This document shows positions 42,592-54,449 of a stretch of 64,000 nucleotides of DNA, piece after piece. Under the pieces are notes generated by a model. It was given only the letters and a program-made list of their open reading frames with translations, had not been told where the DNA came from and searched no databases. Position numbers and translations under genes: made by a program. The stretch's first letter is position 1. Each line of letters opens with the position of its first letter. The DNA is from Ectobius pallidus (lineage: Eukaryota > Arthropoda > Insecta > Blattodea > Ectobiidae), in contig CAXKWD010000006.1 of assembly GCA_964059195.1 (NCBI GenBank), forward strand, positions 136,398,039 to 136,462,038, read 5' to 3'.

Positions 42592-44000
42592 GGTTTCTGA
42601 GCTTGTATCTTTTAAATTTGTGATGTTTGGAAATAAGAACATGAAAGAAACATCAATTATTTTTACTCAATTTGATTTTATCCAGATAAAATGCCTGGCA
42701 TTTTTCAAGTGGATAAGACTGGTAGCTCTGCATTTGCACTCAGTTGCCCTACTACAGGTTCTGAGCTTGTAACTTTTAAATTTGTGATGCTTGGAAATAA
42801 AAACAAGAAAGGAACTTCAATTATTTTTATTCAATTTGATTTTAGCCGGATAAAATGTCTGGCTTTTTTCAAGTGGATAAAACTGAGGCCTACTACAGGT
42901 TATGAGCTTGTAACTTTTAAATTTGTGATCTTTGGAAATTTAAACATGAAAGGAACTTCAATTGTTTTTATTCAATTTGATTTTAGCCGGATAAAATGCC
43001 TGGCTTTTTTCAAGTGGATAAAACTGGTAGCGCTGCATTTGCACTCAGTAGGCCTAAGTAGGCCTACTACAGGTTCTGAGCTTGTATCTTTTAAATTTGT
43101 GATGTTTGGAAATAAGAACATGAAAGAAACTTCAATTATTTTTACTCAATTTGATTTTATCCAGATAAAATGCCTGGCATTTTTCAAGTGGAAAAGACTG
43201 GTAGCTCTGCATTTGCACTCAGTAGGCCTAAGTAGGCCTACTACAGGTTCTGAGCTTGAAACTTTTAAATTTGTGATGTTTGGAAATAAAAGCATGTAAG
43301 AAACTTCAATTATTTTTATTCAATTTGATTTTATCCGGCCTGGCTTTTTCAAGTGGATAAAACTGGTAGCTCTTCATTTGCACTCAGTAGGCCTAAGTAG
43401 GCCTACTACAGGTTCTGAGCTTGTACTTTTAAATTTGTGATGTTTGGAAATAAAAACATGAAAGAAACTTCAATTATTTTTATTCAATTTGATTTTATCC
43501 GGCCTGGCTTTTTTCAAGTGGATAAAACTGGTAGCACTGCACTTGCACTCAGTAAGTATTACAGGCTCTGAGCTTGTAACTTTTAAATTTGTGATGTTTG
43601 GAAATAAAAGCATGTAAGAAACTTCAATTATTTTTATTCAATTTGATTTTATCCGGCCTGGCTTTTTTCAGGTGGATAAAACTGGTAGCTCTTCATTTGC
43701 ACTCAGTAGGCCTACTACAGGTTCTGAGCTTGTAACTTTTAAATTTATGATGTTTGGAAATAAAAACATGAAAGAAACTTGAATTATTTTTATTCAATTT
43801 GATTTTATCCGGCCTGGCTTTTTTCAAGTGGATAAAACTGGTAGCTCTACATTTGGACTCAGTAGTCCTAAGTAGGCCTACTACAGGTTCTGAGCTTGTA
43901 ACTTAAATTTATGATGTTTGGAAATAAAAACATGAAAGAAACTTCCATTATTTTTATTCAATTTGATTTTATCCGGATAAAATTGCCTGGCTTTTTTCAA
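42592..44000. repeat. Internal satellite of the outer hAT, nine units
   Basis: Unit starts at about 42592, 42757, 42898, 43072, 43246, 43411, 43564, 43720 and 43886. Same consensus as the inner array, with its own mix of 141-, 153-, 156-, 165- and 174-bp variants. The last unit merges into the terminal GGTTAAAACCGGCC end of the element. Confidence 0.88.
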
Positions 44001-44600
44001 GTGGATAAAACCGGTTAAAACCGGCCGGTTAAAATCAAGCCGGCTTTTTTCATAACAACCCTGATTAAGTGCAAGATTACGGTGCCATATATTCTTACCC
44101 AGCGTGCATAGTATTTGTTATAAATGTAAAAAAATATGATCCCATTGCGATCCCTTATCAAAACTTGTAGGACATGATGCTGAAATATGTATGTTTCTAT
44201 GAGAATTGTTTCAAAATTTTCAAAATATAGGTTTTTGAAAAATTCAGTTTTCAAATTTTTTTTGGGTAACCTTGAAAATATTTTTTTTCGAAAGTACTCG
44301 TGTGACGTATCAAATTAAAGCTCATAATATAAGCTACATTTTGATACTTTTCCCACTCATCTATGTCAATTCCAGCTTGATTTATGCGTCATTTTGTGAT
44401 TGCACTTATGCAGAAAATTTTGTTTTTTTCCATATTTCAGAAGGGTATAACTGGAAAACTACAACACATAAAAATCTGATATTTTGCACTTTAACATATC
44501 TCAGGTGGTACTTCATGACAACCAAGTATGACTAAAATCGGAGATGGTCATGTTCAAAATTGACAAAAAATTGGTTCACTTGACATGGAATGACCCTATA

Positions 44601-45940
44601 TTGAAATTTCACAGGCCTATACAAGAGGTTTGGTAACATGCAGTGCGCCCAACATTTTTTATTTTAAACATATAGCCTACGGTAGAGGATCTTGTGACAT
44701 TACTTCGTCAGTTTAAAAGACATGAACAGGAAACGGGTACAACTTACACCTGTCAAATATCAGCAAAAACTAGGCTAGCGTACCATAACAATTAAGCCTA
44801 AGCAGTAATCAACAGCGATAAAAGTGCAACCACTGAACACTGTAAGATCATCTTTATCAGTATGATAGGCATAACAGGCAATTATATACACAAAGAATTA
44901 GTATAGGCAAAACTTTCATAGGCTATTTTACAGGTGTAGACATGCCTATATTCTCTTTTTTTTAAATGCACTCTATATTCTACATTAGCGCGTAAGATGG
45001 GCATAAGCGTCGCAACTTCAATGATAGGCCTATAACTTTATGAAATGCAAACCCACCATGATGATATAACATGAAGCTCAGTTTGTAATAAGGTCATAGA
45101 ATGTCAACAATCAAAAGTGAGTTAATAAAAGTGCAGTTTTATTCCATTTATGACACGTATCTTTTAATTATAAAGGACAAGTACGAAAATAAATCCGAAA
45201 TTCTAAACCCACGTTACTAAAAATGGTAAAACTATGAACTAACACCACTGATTCATCCAACATGGGGTTAGTGGCAACCCCCTAGGACTGAAACACTCCA
45301 CCCACATGTTTAAACGTGCAACAGAGGATACATATCTAACTTGACACAGCACTTTAAAGTTAATTGTAACATGACAGTGCGCCCTTATAAGGAATAAATC
45401 ATCATATTTGTCAGGTGGAAGACTTGCGTGTGAAACTGAACCAGATGCTTTAGAAACATATTGATGCACTTTCTTAGCTAACACGACTGCTGTCACCAGA
45501 ACCTTATGTACAATGCATACGACACAGTGAAATGAACCCAAAACTTAAAGAATCTGAATTTCAAAACAGCATGACTCAATCCATTACAGGAGGAGCCATT
45601 TCCAATCTTGTGCTACATATATTTAACGGATTTTCTACAACGAATGAAGGGAATGTTACCACAGGTTAAAAATACGCATATTGCACATAAATGCACGTAC
45701 CCGGAACAAAAAATAAGGCAATTATACATGTATTAATTTTACACACTAACCCGGAAACCATGTGCCTTATCATTAAGCTTCTTTTATCGAACTTTTCTTA
45801 GTGAACGGATGCAGGACACACCGCATTCATAATATAGGCTCACCGTTCGTTGAATATGCTTTTTAAGTTGAAAAATCAGGAATTAACACACTTGTCATTT
45901 TAAATGAGCAATATACACTATGAATCTACAAAAGTATAAA
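44601..45940. other. Unassigned intronic sequence
   Basis: No terminal repeats or known protein remnants. A 100-codon minus-strand frame at 45239-45541 has no recognisable motif. Confidence 0.4.
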
Positions 45941-45947
45941 ATCTTAC

Positions 45948-46140
45948 CGTTGTGAAGAGTCTTCAAACTCAACACAATTTCTCACGGAAACCTGCAAAAT
46001 GGCCGACACGAAAGGCACATGCCAATAGAAACGTTGCATCATGGGGTTGCAACAGCGGATTAAGCTGCTATCTGTTGGAACGCACGCGAACGAACTCGTC
46101 TATAAAAACTTGCGAAACGGGATTCGTTCCTATTATGTAA
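45948..46140 (-). promoter_or_regulatory. Candidate alternative first exon / promoter of the host gene
   Basis: On the minus strand a segment ends at 45948 followed by the strong donor GTAAGAT (45947 down). Upstream are CGGCCATTTTG (YY1-like), an inverted CCAAT (TTCTATTGGCATG) and a CpG-dense stretch (about a dozen CpG in 160 bp, in DNA otherwise poor in CpG). If spliced to 8481 it would give a transcript whose first suitable ATG is MNGD in the 8376-8481 exon; the ATG frame within this segment is out of phase with that exon. A TATAAAA on the plus strand near 46101 leaves open promoter activity in that direction. Purely sequence-based. Confidence 0.35.
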
Positions 46141-47776
46141 TAATATTTAAAAGCAATCGTAAAGTATTAATTATAAATTACATTAATATATCACCCGGCT
46201 ACAACGTATTATTAAAAATAAATTGGTGTATGTGTTCTACTAAGTTTGGACAGAATTGTAATTTCAATTCAACAAGGTGAACTTGGAAAATTCAACAAGG
46301 TAATGTAAATAAATTATTTTACTAGTAGGCTTAATTTTGTGGTAGTGTCTTGGCGGATAAATTTAGTTTACCCTTATCAGCATTTTGATCAATAATCACG
46401 GAATAAATATTTCATATTGTGATTACAACATAATATGCGCGCGCATATCAGCAATGGTGCATTTCGTATTTCACTTTCTAATGTTCATCTAAGTAAACTT
46501 AAAACTTATCTCTATTCTTGCCCAAGTAGTCATTATTGAATAGGAAGTGGAAATCAGGGAATCATGCTAAACCTAATTCCTAAATATTGAAAACTCTCTT
46601 TAATATTTTCCTTCTACTTTTAGATCTTGTCATAACGCATTTTCCGCAATCACTGCAACGCGGGGGGTGTTGGTCTCGGGGAAGTCACCTTCCTCACGAC
46701 CACTTGTCTGGTTTTTTTAATTTATTATCGGAAAGCAGAAGGTTAAAGTTGACTGAAATATGCGTAATGGACCTACTATGTCAATAAAAATAGGGTATTC
46801 TTATCTGTGGTCTAGAAGAGGCACCAATGTTTTAAACCTCTTATTTTCCTAATTTATCCGGTTATCCCCCTGGACTTTAATCATAAACACTAATATAAAA
46901 AATGTTTGAGAATAAAGTGATCGTTAAGAAAATAATTGGAACTTCAAACACAAGTAAAAAGGATAGCAGAACAGAACCTATGGTGGATTTTTTTTACTTT
47001 CAATTTTTTCCAGAGAAAATTACACATAGGCCTACATTAATAAATTCCAATGGCTGAGTGAGGTTAACAGATCCTAATGGTAAATGAATGTGCACTGTAG
47101 AAATCCATATTCTATATCAGAATGAGAAAAGTGTATTGCCCACGCTCAGGGTAATGAAAGTTGCATGGGTGCATTATTTCTGGTAACACTTTCGATCTGT
47201 GTCTTGCCTCTCACAACCAAAAGTAATTAGTCCAAAACTTAAGAAAAAGTTTAAAAAATTTGGGTTGAAGTTAATTTTTGCCTGTAAAGAATGTTCCAGT
47301 TGCCAAGCAACGGGTTTCATCTACTAATTACTTCCTCTGCCCGTACCATAGGTACTGTAAAGAGAGGAAGTAGTGTGTTCGACCTTGAAATTCGAAGTTG
47401 AGTATTTAACATAAATACATGTTTTGAGGTCCTCGGAATTCAAAAATACTATTTTCAGAAATATTCTGGGTATGTGTCTTTGAACAGCCTTGCTTCAGAA
47501 TGAAAAATAGTATGATCACTTTTTTTATTATTTATTATTTTTTATTTTACTTAGGTTAGGTACCTCCTGGGGATGTGACACGAAGGTTGGTGAAGACTAT
47601 CTCTTAATGCCACCTTACACGAAAAAAAATTCAGTTTTCGCGATTTTCTCGAAAACGGCTCCAACGATTTTGTTCACATTTTGCACATGAGTTGTTTATA
47701 GAAACTTTTATTTGTAACATTTTCTCCTAAATTCTCTGAAGGGTAGTTATAAGCCACTCTCTGTCGAAACTCAGTA
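46141..47776. other. Unassigned intronic sequence
   Basis: A stretch at about 47120-47186 (GAATGAGAAAAGTGT...GCCCACGCTCAGGGTAATG) recurs in the same orientation at 48050-48115, so an old duplication is present. Nothing else recognised. Confidence 0.4.
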
Positions 47777-47784
47777 TTGTGTGG

Positions 47785-47965
47785 CAGTGGCGGACGCAGA
47801 AATTTTTTTCGGGGGGGGGGATTTGAATAGGTAGAAAGAATACTAAAAAAAATTAATCAACTTACATATACAATTAGTTTGTAAAACTGGCCACTTAGAG
47901 TACTTTTTTCAAATTTCGGGGGGGGGGATGTAACCCCCCTATCCCCCCCCCTGCGTCCGCCACTG
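47785..47965. mobile_element. hAT MITE, CAGTGGCGGACGCAG family
   Basis: It is 181 bp with terminal inverted repeats CAGTGGCGGACGCAG and its complement and an exact 8-bp duplication TTGTGTGG (47777-47784 and 47966-47973). G- and C-runs near the ends are part of the inverted repeat. Non-coding. Confidence 0.93.
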
Positions 47966-47973
47966 TTGTGTGG

Positions 47974-50040
47974 TGAACAATAAAGGTTTGCATCAGGTTG
48001 AAACAGCTGAATAAGCGCTCTTTTCAATGCAGCCTCTTATTCTGTTTCAGAATGAGAGGTGAGAAAAGTGTTTTGCCCATGCTCAGGGTAAAGAAAGTTG
48101 CATGAGTGCATTAATCAGATTTTGTTTGGGTTATGTATCCTTCGAGGATGCGATAGTGATGTGGTAAAGACATTCTCATCATTTTACAACCAATTTAAAT
48201 TAAGAGAATGGCACAGGCCTACATAGTATAGGCAGAGGAACTTACGTGTTTCACATCATATTTTTTTTTACAAAGAATTACAGGAGTTATTTTGGAGCAA
48301 ATTTCTTGGACAATATGGTAAATTTTTACAATAATAAATCTAAATGTAAAAAAAAATCACTCTCTAAACTTGAATCTTGTCAGAATTCTGGTCGCCAACG
48401 GCGATGTGGCGACTGGAAATTTCACGCCTTGGCTAGGTGGTTGATAATTCTAAACACGTTTGCGGGTAGTAAAAATGTCGAAGGAAGGGGGAAAAAACAT
48501 GACTGGCTGGTCCTGGGTTTGAATCGGCAATCTCCCGAAAGTTAGTTGTCATACTGAAATATTAATAATGATCGAGCGATGATTGAATCTAAAAAATAAA
48601 CTTATTTCCACAGCATAAGAGCTGCCTGTACATCTTGCTTCATGATTTGGTAATTCAAAACAATTATGAATGACTGAATATTTATTCATCTCGATCTTAT
48701 ACATAGTTTGTATGTGTTAACAACGGCTGGGTAATACTCCTTAGGCCTATAACCGTCGTGCCTGCAAATATATAGACATGGAACTGTCCCAGTTACGTGC
48801 ACACAAATTATCTAACTCGGGATCGAGCCCAAAAAATTTGGAACAGATAGGCGGTGCCTTACAGAATATTTCGTCTAGACCAAAACACATAGTTTAAACG
48901 TATTTCTTACACAGTTTCATTAAAGTCTAGCACAATCCCTTGCAGGATCCGTTCATATCATAACCCCGAGGTTTTATACATGGTTAGTATCCCTAGTAAA
49001 ATACCAGTAAGTCTACTGTTGCCACACAATCGTTATTCCTCTTACTTGTTGACTTTTCTAATCAATTTCTCCCTAACTCTTTCGAAATATACCGCCATTC
49101 GCGTTGTCTTATATACGCTACTCTCATACATTTTAAAATTTTGATAGCAATAATATCACCTTGCAATTTATTCCATTGTTCTTTCCAAATTGTCTGTCTC
49201 TATTAATTTACTTAGACACGTCATTCCATTAGGTAAAGTGGTATTCCTTCTGTTTTGTTACACATGTTCTTCATTTTACCATTCTTTAATCCTTTTAATA
49301 CCAGTCCTCACCCAAGCAAGTAAACAATTTTATCACAGACAAAATATCCCTCCCGATCTGTTTTAATTATCTTGTAAAATATCAGTTACATCTTATTTGC
49401 AAGAGTCGACCAAATCACTTTGGTTCTCAGCGTCTTCAATCCTTAGTCTTACGTCCTTCCAAAAACCAGGCCTATGACAACACTCTTCCCCTTGCCTAAT
49501 ATCTCCCCTTTCCAATGTCTTGAAACATTATTATTCCAATTCTGTCCATACTACTATTATGCCTCGTAACTTTCTTTGAAATTTTTTGGTGAAAAGCCAT
49601 TTCTCAACGAAATGTATACTTTTAAACCAATGTTTTAAAATACGCTCGACTATCGTTCCTGTCCTGCTTTTCCTAGCTCTGCTAAAGCTAGGGTGATCCC
49701 TTTATGAGCCCTAGCGCTTCTTCACACCACATCCTGTGTAGGAATATAAGGTCAACTTTCGATCAACCCTTTGATACACCCCAAACTTCCACCTCATATA
49801 ATACTTTTGATTCAAACACTGTCTCGTAAAGTCTCTCTAGGCACTTAAATGAAGTATCTAGTATTTATACAAGTAGGCCTATATTCAAACAACTCAACTA
49901 CATTGTTATTGTAATTCGACAATATTCCCAATTAATATACGTCACAACAGAAATCTCAAATCATTAAGTTACAATAATAATAATTCCTTTATTGCAACCA
50001 AATGGTCATATTACGAAGAATGGAGCAACGATAGAATGAT
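47974..50040. other. Unassigned intronic sequence
   Basis: A weak tRNA-like pair (GGCTAGGTGGTTGA and GGTCCTGGGTTTGAATC, about 48430-48520) hints at another old SINE. Otherwise nothing recognised. Confidence 0.35.
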
Positions 50041-50180
50041 ATGTGGCAGGGATAACGGGCGAACCCGAAAAAAACCTCCCCGACACCGTTTTGTGTACCA
50101 CAAATTCAACATGGATCCATCGAGATCAGATCCTAGTGGTGGAAGTTGAGGGGCCTAACCACTCAGCGATGGGGCGGCCC
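50041..50180 (-). mobile_element. tRNA-derived SINE fragment
   Basis: The minus strand begins GGGCCGCCCCATCGCTGAGT with an A-box-like GAGTGGTTAGG. The B-box region is decayed, and the body contains CAAAACGGTGTCGGGGAGG and TTTTTTTCGGG. The head is typical of insect tRNA-SINEs; the 3' end near 50041 is uncertain. Confidence 0.5.
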
Positions 50181-50518
50181 TTATATCACTATAATGTAGA
50201 CATGATAATTCTAAAGTTTTAAGGGACGTCTGTATAAAAGTCTAAAGGAACATTGATGTAGGATAATTCCTGAGTTGCTTCAGAAAATCCGTACTAAGCA
50301 TAAACATATCTTCTAAGCTTATTGGCGTCCAGTGCTATCGTCCCAGAACTGTTACTGTTTTAAATCTGTGCCCAAATATAACACACAAACCGTTCTTCAA
50401 ACAGATGGAGAAAGAAAAAAAATCACCCTCTGCAAAGTGAAAGCTTATTAAAATTGTTGGGAAATAGAGGCTTATTCAGCCACGTAAACCTGTTTGACAT
50501 AACTTATAGTAATCATTC

Positions 50519-52391
50519 AGCCATTTCATAATTACGGGTGGGACATTCTAGCAAATTATAAAAACTATTTTTGTTTCTTACATATCATAAATAATAAACT
50601 AGAATTGGTTCTTCACATTCTGTAAAATTTACAATGTCTTCTCCTCCACACAGCATGCAAAGTATTATTTAAAATTTATTTTAAATATTTTAAATTTATT
50701 TTTCAAAATCTGTGGGACATAATTTTGACACTGATTTTAATGATGCAAAACAAAAGCTCATTTTCTGTTCTGCTATTACTGTTAGGGTCTTAATATTGTT
50801 ATTAATGAAGGTATGAGGGATTTATTACAAATTATTATCTGTTTCCAGGTTGTCAGAACATTTATTTAACTCATCAATAATAATTTAACAAAACTATCAC
50901 TGTTACGGGTGGGACAAAAATTCCCTTGTTTGTTATTTTACATAGTAATTAACCACACATATTTTTTAAAGTTAATCTTATACCAAATTGTACCTTATGA
51001 TGTATATTTTCTCAAATGAAAATGGACATAGCTGATTACTCTTGACTACTTGGTATTAAAGAGTGTTAAAATCATGCTAAAAATGGCAAAACAAAAAGTA
51101 ACTCAACGCAATAAATAAGTAAATCGACAGATTTTACACATGAAACCACTACAAATACACCCAAGTCTTTAAAATTCAGATAATTTGAGATTTTAAACTT
51201 ATTTTTGACCACCCAATTACAATAATTTTATAACTTCTCTCTTTGAGGGAAAAATTCCCATATTTTATGAAATGGTTGCATTGCACTCTAATCCGTATGG
51301 AATTGAGAGGACAGAAGAAAGATAACGCAGCGATTAGAGAGCCTACAAATAGTTCTAAGAAAATTGATTACGGATGGAGTCCAAGGGCCAAGGGTCGAAA
51401 GCATTTCTGAGGGTTGTCAAGAAGGCGGGTGTCTTAATTGGTTCGTAGTGCCACTAGATGAATGAAACGGATAGATTGTATCATCCCACAAGCAATATAG
51501 ATGAAGTAAAGAATCTTCAGACTTACTTTATTGTTTCTCATAGTTCAAATACATACAGAGCACCATTAAAATATTTTTTAAAGCGAGTTTGGCATATACA
51601 GGATGTTTCTGTGACGATACTGAAGTACAGCCATTTCATAAAATATGGGAATTTTTCCCTCAAAGAGAGAAGGTATAAAATTATTGTAATTGGGTGGTCA
51701 AAAATAAGTTTAAAATCTCAAATTCTCTTAATATTGAGGACTTAGGTGTATCTGTAGTGGTTTCATGTGTAAAATCTGTCGATTTACTTATTTATTGCGT
51801 TGAGTTACTTTTTTGCCATTTTTAGCATGATTTAACACTCTTTAATACCAAGTAGTCAAGAGTAATCAGCTATGTCCATTTTCATTTGAGAAAATATACA
51901 TCTTAAGGTACAATTTGGTTTAAGATTAACTTAAAAAAATGTGTGGTTAATTACTATGTAAAATAACAAACAAGTGGCTTTTTGTCCTACCCGTAATGTG
52001 ATAGTTTTGTTAAATTATTATTGATGAGTTAAATAAATGTTCTGACAACCTGGAAACAGTTTATAATTTGTATTTAATCCCTCATACCTATATTAATAAT
52101 ATTAAGACCCTAACATTAATAGCAGAACAGCAAATGAACTTTTATTTTGCATCATTAAAATCAGTGTCCAAATTATGTCTCACCCGTATTAGATATGATT
52201 TTTTTTACAAAAAAATTTAAAATATTTAACATAAATCTTAGGTAATGCTTTGCATGTAGTGTGAAGGAGAAGGCATTGTAAATTTTACGGACTGTGAAGA
52301 ACCAATTCTAGTTTATTATTTATGATATATAATAAACAAAAATAATTTTTATAATTTGCTAGAATGTCCCAACCGTAATTATGAAATGGCT
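50519..52391. mobile_element. Composite inverted-repeat element with TTACGGGTGGGAC motifs
   Basis: Arm 50519-51274 is complementary to 51629-52391 over about 760 bp with modest divergence. Each arm starts and ends with a form of AGCCATTTCATAA, so each resembles a complete small element. A unique 354-bp centre (51275-51628) lies between. Motif TTACGGGTGGGAC occurs at 50532 and 50903 in the left arm; the right arm has related forms at 51984, 52177 and 52366. No flanking duplication was found and the centre encodes nothing recognisable. Confidence 0.75.
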
Positions 52392-52955
52392 AAGTAAGTA
52401 AGTAAATACCCCCCTGCTGGCAAGTCTGGAAAAACCTCATTCGCAAATTATAAATCAAAATCGCGTTTCGTAAGCCAACAAGTAGGCGTACATTTTTATA
52501 CAGGTTGGGAAGAACTTAAATAGTGCAATGCAGGTGACAAGAGTTTTTATTAAACTTCGGTGATCAATGGAGATGGCCTCATATACATGTGGCGTGGGTA
52601 TCGGAATACTCTCCTGCAAGTAAACTCGTGTGGGTTCGTGTTCCAAGTCACTTTTCACATGATGCTGGGTGACGTTTTTAATCAGACTTTCCTTGGGAAG
52701 TGGATAGGAAACGGTGATCCTTTTTTTTCGATGCTAGCTCCTCCTCCTGATCTGATCTCACTTCATTTTATTCTTGTAGTATCGGTGAAAAGCCTTGTCT
52801 ACGATATACGGGTAATTTCTACAGAATCCTAGGCACCTACGATCAGGGCCGCTGTCTTCAAATATATCAATCTAATTTTAAGGTTTGACATGATGCAGCC
52901 TTAACTTAATTTTGGTGATACTTCTACATTTAAAAAGTAGTAAAATGGAATAGAG
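52392..52955. other. Unassigned intronic sequence
   Basis: No supported feature. Confidence 0.35.
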
Positions 52956-52959
52956 AGTT

Positions 52960-53960
52960 AATATAATTTGTTACTAAGCAGTAAACACATGCTCATAAAA
53001 CCAATCTGTTTATTTTACAAATTATTAGGGCTGGAAAAAAGTCTAATCCCTTTAACACTGTTAAGAAGGGTTTTAATGGAGTCGTTCGTTCCGCAAGTGT
53101 TTCATCACATTATCATAATCCTTGTCAATTTAGATTCAGTCGCCAAGGTCCTCATATCTGTGAGGCATTGTTCATGCATAGTTAATCTAAAGCAATTTTT
53201 AACACAAGCCAGAGTGCTGAATGGTCTTTCTGTTTCATGTACAGTTACTGGAAGGGTGCAAAAGATGCTCAAACTACACATCCATTCGGAAATGAGCTTG
53301 AAATTTTAAGTCCATGGATCCTATCCTGAAGGTCCAATGGTTCCAAAGTACTGACTCCAAAATTTTCAGTATGGATTGTCTTAAAATATTTCATTTCTTC
53401 TTCCAGATCTGCTGTGATATCAGTATGATATTCACTAATGAATTGTTTGCATGTTCAGCAACCTGGTCTTCAGTTATATCTGAGCATTTCCAAAAGAACC
53501 CAAAATTTTCATCTAAAAAATTAATTGCCCCATAAAGGGGTTTCAAGTGAGAGACTAAGTTGCCAACAATGACATAAAAACATTTATTTTGAATAGTTCT
53601 TCAGAATTTGTATCTGTTCCTTTATTCCAGGTATCATGAAATTATTTTCTCTTCTTAGTGCGCACCACTACAAATACAGACTCAATATTAATTGCACTGG
53701 CAACAACTTTAGCGTCAGAGAGAATGATATCACATATTTAACGCAGACGATTAAAAATCTTAATGTTTCTTACTTCAACATCAACGGTAGTAATTCGAGC
53801 TGGTAGTAGTTTGCTCCTATGGTTAATTGTTACCAACAACTTTAGCCAAATCGATGCCGTGATTAAGCATGTACAAGATCTCACATAATCCAAAATACCT
53901 CGTAGCATAGAACATTTTTCAGCTGACAATTTTAACATATTGTGAGAGTCAAAAGCAATG
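52960..53960 (-). pseudogene. hAT transposase remnant of ZMYM-like type
   Basis: Minus-strand pieces in changing frames include an N-terminal-side LRGILDYVRSCTCLI block, LYGAINFLDENFGFFW and, near 53260, PVTVHETERPFSTLACVK with LTMHEQCLTDM. The last is the hATC dimerisation block (family form ERSFSTLRRIK...RST). Frameshifts and stops are many. It is a different hAT lineage from the nested elements at 34309-44063. Terminal repeats not found. Confidence 0.6.
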
Positions 53961-54449
53961 GTGATCTTATCTAAGTGAGTTTCTGAGCTCTATCAAAAAT
54001 AAATTAAGTTATATATTCACATTAGAGGGAAACCATTATGAGGAAAATGTAAAGAGAGAGGCATGGGCCCCGGGGACTTTACCCCTTCGACCCCCCTTCT
54101 CTTCAGGCCGCCTATGATTTTTGTTAGAACGTCTCCAGGGTTTTTTTTTTTTTTTTATAGGGCTGTTCGACCAGCTACGACTGAAGTTAGTCAAAGATGG
54201 ACGCCATATGATTTATTAACTTCAAGCTCCATTACATTAATAATGTAATTATTACCAACGCGGTTAATATTATAAAAACCACCACGGTTAATATTATAAA
54301 AACAATTGAGTTCACAAATCAGAAGTGCTTATACGTTCTTTGGAATTTTCCAAAGTTTTTTGATTGCATAAAATTAACGAATTCTATAAAATTGTGTAAT
54401 AATTTAGTTTTTATATTAGTAATTTTTTGACCATGTTATTTCTAAATAG

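Larger units (their letters stand above)
34309..44063 (+). mobile_element. hAT element, outer copy
   Basis: Starts CAGGGTTGTAAAAAAGCCGG and ends GCCGGCTTTTTTCATAACAACCCTG-type sequence. ATTAAGTG lies at 34301-34308 and 44064-44071, a perfect 8-bp hAT duplication. Its own DNA comprises a transposase C-terminal remnant (35141-35386), an inverted duplication of its left part, a mariner MITE (36955-42564) and a nine-unit satellite (42592-44000). The MITE is in turn broken by a second hAT of the same family. The outer copy also carries a SINE (34815-34932) that the inner copy lacks. Non-autonomous. Confidence 0.9.
31066..44596 (+). mobile_element. Sola-like DNA transposon with intact transposase, split by nested elements
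   Basis: Left end GGGTCATTCCATGTCAAGTG and right end its exact complement. TATA flanks both sides (31062-31065 and 44597-44600). Because TATA is palindromic, a 2-bp TA reading is possible, but the sister element at 11343-14330 has an unambiguous 4-bp duplication. Terminal inverted repeats are long, about 520-540 bp (31066 to about 31606 against 44072-44596 plus about 34290-34308). Without the hAT insertion (34309-44063 plus one ATTAAGTG copy) the element is about 3768 bp, a plausible autonomous size. Superfamily placement (Sola, by GGGTC ends, 4-bp duplication and D-D-E transposase) is inference. Confidence 0.85.

Noticed and set aside
39852..43299. Open frames of 106-202 codons in the hAT satellite (repeated GSELVTFKFVMFGNKN-like peptide)
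   Set aside because: They follow the tandem repeat and appear only where unit lengths happen to be multiples of three. Other units shift frame or carry stops, and no start or splice context is conserved.
45239..45541. 100-codon minus-strand open frame
   Set aside because: No recognisable motif, no splice or start context, and length within chance expectation for 64 kb in six frames.
51458..51745. 95-codon open frame in the centre of the composite element
   Set aside because: It runs from the unique centre into the inverted arm, and composition in the arm part is typical of random AT-rich DNA.
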